Under the pieces are notes generated by a model. It searched no databases and had not been told where the DNA came from. It saw only the letters and a program-made list of their open reading frames with translations. Both the position numbers and the translations under genes were made by a program. This document shows, piece after piece, positions 63,993 to 64,000 of a stretch of DNA of 64,000 nt. The first letter of the stretch is position 1. Every line of letters starts with the position of its first letter. Source of the DNA: Takakia lepidozioides (lineage: Eukaryota > Streptophyta > Takakiopsida > Takakiales > Takakiaceae); contig CM060731.1 of assembly GCA_030704615.1 (NCBI GenBank), positions 24,118,001 to 24,182,000 of the forward strand, in the 5' to 3' direction.

Positions 63993-64000
63993 GTTCATTT

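Overview
This 64 kb window is nuclear DNA of a land plant. Its host genes are interrupted by many spliceosomal introns with GT-AG borders and encode plant-typical proteins: NADP-malic enzyme, the organellar presequence protease PreP, the chloroplast pseudouridine synthase SVR1, the DUF2838 acyltransferase GPCAT and a peroxisomal SCP2. Pentatricopeptide (PPR) gene fragments and plant-type transposons fill much of the rest. I cannot name the species. The style of the PPR and LINE sequences is compatible with a seedless plant (moss, liverwort, lycophyte or fern), but that is an impression, not a proof.

Layout. 1-3959 (minus): N-terminal 281 codons of an NADP-malic enzyme in eight exons; the gene runs off the left edge. 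3960-5500: its upstream region, with three 157-bp tandem repeats and three G-boxes. 5508-11816: a decayed DDE_1 (pogo-like) DNA transposon with ~110-bp terminal inverted repeats and a transposase pseudogene. 11880-17780: a patchwork of repeats, tRNA-derived SINEs, a LINE reverse transcriptase fragment and a second, Tigger-like transposase pseudogene. 17783-26701: a three-level nest. A SINE was split by a hAT element (17954-26660, exact 8-bp target duplication), and the hAT transposase reading frame was split by a CACTA element (19301-25274, exact 3-bp target duplication) that carries rearranged PPR gene fragments.

26702-37725: spacer with a perfect 25-bp hairpin, then a complete 19-exon PreP gene (plus). 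37726-47437: mostly unassigned sequence with one candidate secreted, proline-rich protein locus. 47438-51646: complete ten-exon SVR1 gene (plus), with a LINE fragment in intron 5. 51647-55826: two more SINEs, a MITE-like inverted-repeat unit and the GPCAT leader. 55827-58572: complete eight-exon GPCAT gene (plus). 60631-62054: complete four-exon SCP2 gene (minus), convergent with GPCAT. 63454-63888: a LINE ORF1-like fragment.

The host genes are independent housekeeping functions: carbon/NADPH metabolism in the cytosol, peptide clearance in mitochondria and plastids, plastid rRNA modification, phosphatidylcholine recycling in membranes, and peroxisomal lipid transfer. They do not form a cluster or pathway. 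Exon models were built by hand from splice sites, phase continuity and recalled family conservation; all internal exon phases were checked and close without frameshift.
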